Shown: in pieces, positions 33,296 through 38,946 of the stretch | Layout: each line of letters begins with the position of its first letter | Position numbering within the stretch: the first letter of the stretch is position 1 | Origin: Pelargonium nanum | Lineage: Eukaryota > Streptophyta > Magnoliopsida > Geraniales > Geraniaceae | Direction: 5' to 3' | NCBI GenBank assembly: GCA_036897485.1 | Contig: JAYMTF010000348.1 | Span: 1 to 38,946 of the forward strand | DNA length: 38,946 nucleotides | Notes under the pieces: model-generated | The model's input: the letters and a program-made list of their open reading frames with translations, nothing else | Told to the model about the DNA's origin: nothing | Database searches by the model: none | Translations under genes and position numbers: made by a program

Positions 33296-35275
33296 TCTAT
33301 GTAAAACACACATAGGCCTTTTTAATAATATTGGGTGCGTTAAGATGATATTTTGAGCATGAGGGTCTAACTAACTCCCACTCATCCGTCTTAAAATAAT
33401 TGAACTTTAAAAATTACAAAAATGGTCAAAATGTTTATAGTATCGTTAACCTTCATTACTAGCTTAAGCATTAAAAAGAAAGATCATGCCTAAATTATTT
33501 TATTTTCAATTACTTGATTTGTACATAATTAACAAGAAAAGCAACATTACTGAAATTCATATTCCAATAGGGTACAAATTAGGGTGACATATATAAAACA
33601 TAGGAGAATCTTTGAAACTTCTAATGCTTCCAACCATAATTCAATAAAATAAATGAACTTTCGGCGTAATCAAGGGGAAAAAGTTCCATAAAATAGAAAA
33701 TGACTCAAAAGTGATATACAAATGTATCTTCTTCCTTAAAGTTCAAGATCATGACTTGCATTTGAGATCTTTAAAAGCCCTAAAAACATGGAATTTTTGC
33801 TTAGAAACATGCTATAGTTTCTGTCTTCTCACTCAAGTATGGCATGTGAATCCTTAACTATCCCATTCACCAAAAGCTAGTAGATATATGCTTCTACACT
33901 TACATGTGGTTACTTCGGTAATTTGAATATATTTTGATACTATCCTCAATTTTTTAAAATATTAATTTTATCAAGACCGGCAACAAATTACAAATTTCAT
34001 AAAGGAATCGACCTGACATATAAAACCAAATATACTAATATGATGATTGCATTTATTATTATATATATAATTTTTATTGATTACTTTGAAGATATGATTC
34101 GCACTTATATCCGTTGAGAATATAAATTATATTAACAAAAATAAATTATGATATATAATTGTCAATATTTTGGGCTTATAGAAGAAATTGAATGAATCCA
34201 ATCCTAACAACAAAAATCCATAAAGTGATTTACAACTTGTATATATAAAAAAAGAACAACTATATATTATTTGTGATATCTTATGCAACCTAATAGGTTG
34301 TCCACAAACAAATATATAAGATAAAACTTGACATATTATATGTGCTTTAGCTATAAAAGTGATGAGCAAGTATAAATTAGACTAATAGAAAATTATACAC
34401 ATATTATATAATTAGAGTTGGTGGAATTCCACTACTACTTATTTGGTTGGAAATAAAACATTTAACTAATTCAAATTTACCTATCCATTCAGATTTTATA
34501 ACGGTTAAAAAGAGTGCAAATTTATATAATTGACACTAACAATATGGACCAAGAGCAAGGAACGTCACGTGGATTTATAAAATATGACCGTAGAAAGAGT
34601 GCAAATTAAATACTTAATGTGTCTACTAAATTACTTCATATTTTAGCTTAGAATCACAAAACCGACAAATCTTTGTAGTTAGAACTCCTTTTTCTCGTGT
34701 AAATACCACGACCTTTTGAATTTTATTTAATTTTAAAATTTTGAGAAGCAAGTTGCTTTCACAACTTTTAGTTTATACACATTCACAAAGTCATGTTAAG
34801 CACGAAAATAAAAAGAAATGAATGTACGTGAACAAAATTTGTCAGTGAATTTATTGAATTTTGGAATGTAGAGCATCTATCGCTTTCGAAAATTGACTAG
34901 GAAAAAACTATATGAGTTGGAAGAATTGATAACTTTGACACGCATGTGCTTTTTCTATGATACTTCGATTCGAAGTTGTTCAAGAAATTAAATTATATAC
35001 ATAGATTTGGAATAAGTTCATTGAATTCACCGCAGATTAAATCCACAAATTGTTCAAAGATTCCATGGGGAGTGAACATGAGCTGCCAATACCAATTAAA
35101 TTTGTTTGCATTAAAATAGAACACAGAGAAAGTGATATTAGCCAAATTTGGTCACTACATCCAATAAGTAATCCATAGCCACATACATATATGCATATAA
35201 GGGTGTAGATAAGATTATGTTTTAATCAATCAGGATTGTATAATACAATATGTAACTAACCTAAAATGGTCCAAA

Positions 35276-35400
35276 GTCCTGCGGGTCAAGTGGTTAGTAT
35301 GTTCTGGAAACATATTTTTCGTATGTTAAAATTAAATTTCAACGTTCCATTCGCGTGGAGTGCCAAATTTTCAAAACATATTATGCATTGTTTCTATAAG
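35276..35400 (+). mobile_element. SINE-like fragment with tRNA-type A box
   Basis: GTCCTGCGGGTCAAGTGGTTAG resembles the tRNA-related head and A box of plant SINEs. It is followed by GTATGTTCTGGAAAC and, about 40 bp on, a weak B-box region. No clear tail or target duplication is visible, so this is at best a degraded copy. Confidence 0.3.
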
Positions 35401-35759
35401 AAGAAAAAACGTTGTCCAAATAGAAAATGTACGGGCAGTTTATAGAGAATTATTTTTTATTTCTACATATGTCATTTTTAAAATATTAAACGAACAAATG
35501 AATTAAAAATTAAAAATACTCAACACACCATAAATTCTTAGAAATTTACTTAAATAAATATTTGAATGAACGACTCCTAATGTATAATCAATGTTTTATG
35601 AATTGATATGGTAGGTTCTTTGACTAGTCCGGATCATGTGTCCTAATGAGGTCAAATTAAATTTGACCAAGCCAAACTTGATTTTTAATATGATTGTATA
35701 AGGATGGGTCATGTCCCAATTTCTTTTGTTAACCATATATGATCGTTGACCTTAATCGT

Positions 35760-35995
35760 AGAGCTGGCAACTTGAAGCGGAATTTTTGGTTCAATCTAAA
35801 AAAAAAATTGTTCCCATTAATTTCAAATTGGACAAATCTATTTCTTTCTTTTATGCCAAGAATTTAAATTTTGTCCAATCTGAGAAAATCAAAATCAAAC
35901 ATATTATCAAATCGTATTATATTGAATCGAATCTCATGTTACAATCTGAATATAGTCCGAACTGAATCTGACCCGATCTAACATGTTGCCACCTG
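35760..35995. repeat. Dispersed repeat with near-inverted ends
   Basis: It is bounded by AGCTGGCAAC near 35762 and GTTGCCACCT near 35988, which are inverted copies apart from one base. The interior is rich in AATCGAATC and CTGAATCTGACCC words. A non-autonomous DNA element is likely, but no target duplication was confirmed. Confidence 0.4.
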
Positions 35996-36153
35996 TAACG
36001 AAGGCATGGTATAACCGGCAATAGCCACTAGCTAATGCCCACGATCAGAACAAGTATTTATAATTTTGCAAAATAAAAATCTGTCTTGTCCGGTCTTCCC
36101 CTTCATTCCTTCTGTCCATTTACACATACATATATACTACACAGAGGCCTAGC

Positions 36154-36162
36154 TATATATAA
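36154..36162 (+). promoter_or_regulatory. TATA box of the dCTP pyrophosphatase gene
   Basis: TATATATAA lies about 90 bp before the start codon at 36254, inside a locally TA-rich stretch. The TA-rich context lowers certainty. Confidence 0.4.
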
Positions 36163-36253
36163 TATATGCTTCTGGTCATCATATTCATATATAATCTCTC
36201 TCCAACTACTCCATAAATCTTAATTTCTTGGCTCCTTTTTCCGAAAGAAAGAG

Positions 36254-37245
36254 ATGAGTAGTGATCATGAAGAAGAAGACAAAAGTGTGAGTCTTGAGCT
36301 CTTGAAGAAAAAAATGGCAGATTTTGCCAAGGAAAGAGATTGGGATCAGTTTCACAGCCCAAGAAACCTTCTCCTCGCTCTGGTATACACTCTATACATA
36401 CATGTTTTTATATATGCATATGTGCTCTTTTCTTTTTAATGATCTTTTGGGGACCCTAGTTAGGGTTTGTTACTACGGGTCCCTCCTATATAGCACACCT
36501 AGGGCGATGAAGTCGGAAAAGGGTCGCGACCCGGTCTTTTTCTCTAGTCGTTGTTACTCCAAGAGTTCTCTTGACGATCAGATGCGACCATCCTATGCTC
36601 TTAAATATCTAATCTTGTTGAACAAGTGTTTTCATGACTGAACTCTCTGAATCAATATCCTAAGCCTCGAATGTCATCAAGGAAACGAAATATGTTTGTG
36701 TTAAGACTACTTATAGTAAAATATTCTCTCACCGTGACAATTGTCGTTCAGTGTTGGTCGTTACGTTGTAAGCCTCTGTGTTTGGCTAATGGGTCATTTT
36801 TTTACCCATCGGACTTTCTGAATCTATTTGATACTTTAGTGTAAGAGATGTCGAGAAAAGAGTCAAATGTTGGTTCTCCTCGGGTATTCCACCCACTCCT
36901 AACAAGGTTTTATTACATATGTTACATGTGTTTTTTAATGTAAGATATATATATATGATGTTGTATGTATAGGTAGGTGAAGTAGGAGAGCTTTCAGAGA
37001 TATTTCAGTGGAAAGGAGAGGTACCAAAGGGACTGCCAGGTTGGAAAGAAGAAGAGAAAGTGCACCTCGGCGAAGAGCTCTCCGATGTGCTCCTCTACCT
37101 CGTCAGGCTCTCCGACATCTGCGGCGTCGACCTCGGAAAAGCGGCGCTCCGGAAGCTTGGACTCAACGCTATCAAATATCCAGCTCACAGGAACTACACA
37201 AATAACAACGGCAGTATCGGTCACGCCGCCGATCATGGATCTTAG
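36254..37245 (+). CDS. dCTP pyrophosphatase, MazG-like / DCTPP1 type
   Basis: Two exons, 36254-36382 and 36973-37245, are joined across a 590-bp intron (LLLAL followed by VGEVGELSEIF). The product is 133 residues, close to the At3g25400-type protein I remember. The all-alpha NTP pyrophosphohydrolase fold is shown by the EVGELSE helix (Glu residues of the ExxE metal site), WKGEVPKG and the EELSDVLLYLVRLSD helix with the second acidic ExxD set. The enzyme hydrolyses dCTP, and in the DCTPP1 family modified dCTPs, to the monophosphate and pyrophosphate, helping to clean the nucleotide pool. The N-terminus is short and acidic with no obvious targeting peptide. The last 20 or so residues are Asn/His-rich and likely variable. 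No neighbour is functionally linked. Confidence 0.94.
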
Positions 37246-38946
37246 TGAGCCTCCGGCGTCACGGATACGCCACCGCTAGATTATTTATGTTAATGCTTAT
37301 GCTTATTTTCCAGAAATAGAATGTACTTCCAGTTGAGTTGGTGACCCCTACTAATTATATGTGATTTAACTTTCCAATTCCTTGCTACATGTCTTAAATA
37401 TGGTTCAAAAATATTTGTATTAACTGATGTGATAATAGCTTAGTAATGACACGTCTGATGATGACTTAGTCGAATTAAAATATGACGAGTATACACCATG
37501 TCGTATAAACCGACAAAATGTTTGTATTGTGTGCGTAAAAAGTTTAAGTTTGCACTTGTTACTAGCAGAGGGTTAGGTCAAATATAATTATGTGCGTAAA
37601 AAGCTTGTTACTCTCTCCATTTGTGGGATTATATTACTGTTTTCACGGTGGAATCATATCCTTGTGATAGCCAAAAGCTATTAGATACGATATCATATAT
37701 AATGTGCACTTTATTTCAACATTATTGCTTTTCTAATATTGCTTATTAACTTGATGTCTTTCCTTCATTTGCTCGAAGCAATGGTCCTATTGTCAATTCT
37801 AGTTAATTACTCTACAGATAATCTTTAAATTAGTAATTATTAAAATGAAAAAAAATCATGAATACTTTATAAAACAAGACATTTATTTAGAGAAAAAAAT
37901 TCAATTAAAATAGAACACTTATTTTGAAACAAAGAGATTAATTCAATAATTGAATCTCTATTCCAGGGTCGGCGCAAAAAAGTACCTGCAAAAATTGAGC
38001 GTTTCATGCGACGAAATACTCATGTTGTGGTCTCATCTTAGGGGCTCATCAAAAGAGACTACCTGGCATCACAACGAGATGCCCTAGCTCGCTCGCCTTG
38101 GATCTCTTCAATAAGCTAGATCGAGTCTCATCTTAGGGGCTAAGAATCAGTAAAATTCACCAAGCATGGCGTTTTATCGTATGGACTTATCATGACCAAT
38201 GGAGGATTTCTCTATGGCAAAGTGTAGGATCCTCCCTAATGGATTCTTCCTTGTTAATTTGGCCTATCATCATGTCACCCGAGGCTCTTTAAGAGAACAC
38301 TTCCAAGTCCAAGACATGATCACACACCCGAGTTATTTATGTGCTACATAGGGATATGAATCTCCTCGAGACATTCTCAAACTTATGCAGACTAGAACAA
38401 TCTTTCTAACACGATAATGAAAAGACAAACTCTCAAACATGCTTATTTGACCCATATCAAATATTTCCATCAATATTATTGATATTATGTATTGGAATCT
38501 CTTCATGACATGAACTTCATGAATTTCACATGACTACCATCAGTTATTGACTTAAATCACATGTGTACAAAGAACTTTTTTTCAAATCAAATATGACATG
38601 TCATTTCCATCCGTTAAGTTTACGGAAAATTGATATATTTCATCATGTGCACTGCATATGACTTATTATATTTTTGGAATTCCTAAATTGTCCTTTTTCA
38701 TTCTAATATTCTTTCCCGAATCATCAAACTTTTGAAGTTTCTGGGGAGTCAAAAAATTTTAAATTTCAAATCTGATTTTTTAATGGCAAATCTAAACTAT
38801 AACATCTTCTCCTCCTCTTACTTTTTTAATAACAAATCTAAACAGACCTTGAAGGCCAAGATGAGACTTTTTTTTTAACTCCATTTTGAAACTCAAACAC
38901 ACCAGATAGCTTTGTACCTCCATTTTCGAAGCTTGAATGGGTCTTG
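37246..38946. other. Intergenic region to the right window edge
   Basis: No gene is recognised here. There is a 17-bp direct repeat (GTCTCATCTTAGGGGCT) at 38030-38046 and 38125-38141, within a stretch (about 37970-38530) that is less AT-rich than its surroundings and may be an old mobile-element fragment of unknown type. The last 200 bp holds short imperfect repeats around AACAAATCTAAAC. Confidence 0.5.

Larger units (their letters stand above)
30466..36253. other. Gene-free region between STOMAGEN and dCTP pyrophosphatase
   Basis: This is AT-rich sequence without a convincing gene. It includes a 60-bp imperfect tandem duplication at 31011-31130, dispersed repeats at 32490-32726, 33060-33295 and 35760-35995, and a SINE-like fragment at about 35276-35400. 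The open minus-strand frames at 31083-31403 (106 codons) and 31834-32085 have no known motifs. Confidence 0.55.

Noticed and set aside
1-38946. tRNA, rRNA, conserved miRNA precursors, CRISPR arrays and bacterial operon features
   Set aside because: No intact tRNA A/B box pair outside SINE-like elements, no mature miRNA sequence that I remember and no regularly spaced repeat array was found; all genes are plant nuclear in structure.

Overview
This is nuclear DNA of a flowering plant. It is AT-rich, its genes have GT-AG introns, and each gene is most like a eudicot (rosid-type) protein. No bacterial, plasmid or phage features are seen. Exon models were built by hand from reading frames, splice signals and remembered family sequences; no alignment was run.

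Layout: 1-5180 is gene-free, repeat-rich DNA. 5369-12746 (+) is a 14-exon gene for a class 3 lipase fused to a P-loop GTPase-like domain. 13410-14819 (-) is a two-exon RABA5-type Rab GTPase, convergent with the lipase. 14820-17991 is intergenic with repeats and a SINE. 17992-18777 (+) is an intronless secreted DUF26 cysteine-rich protein. 19050-22307 (-) is an eight-exon asparaginyl-tRNA synthetase of the NS2/SYNC2 type. 23289-26411 (+) is the complex I subunit NDUFA8 with a 2.8 kb intron. It is divergent from the synthetase, and a fold-back MITE lies between the two starts. 27309-27667 (-) is a decayed nuclear copy of plastid rpl20. 29553-30465 (+) is STOMAGEN/EPFL9. 30466-36253 is gene-free. 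36254-37245 (+) is a two-exon MazG-type dCTP pyrophosphatase. The rest is intergenic.

The genes are ordinary, independently transcribed plant loci: trafficking (RABA5), lipid hydrolysis, translation, respiration, stomatal development, nucleotide sanitation and secreted defence-type protein. They do not form a pathway. As I remember the Arabidopsis map, the lipase, RABA5 and NS2 order matches At3g07400-At3g07410-At3g07420, so the left half looks like a conserved syntenic block with the DUF26 gene added.

Most worth a second look: the synthetase keeps an open reading frame but has non-consensus residues at several normally fixed active-site positions, including the motif 3 arginine, so it may be a pseudo-enzyme. 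Others are the lipase-GTPase fusion with an altered G4 motif, the plastid rpl20 insertion, a stomagen with two changed residues in its mature peptide, clusters of TGGGCY (site II) elements, and a hAT MITE with a clean 8-bp target duplication.
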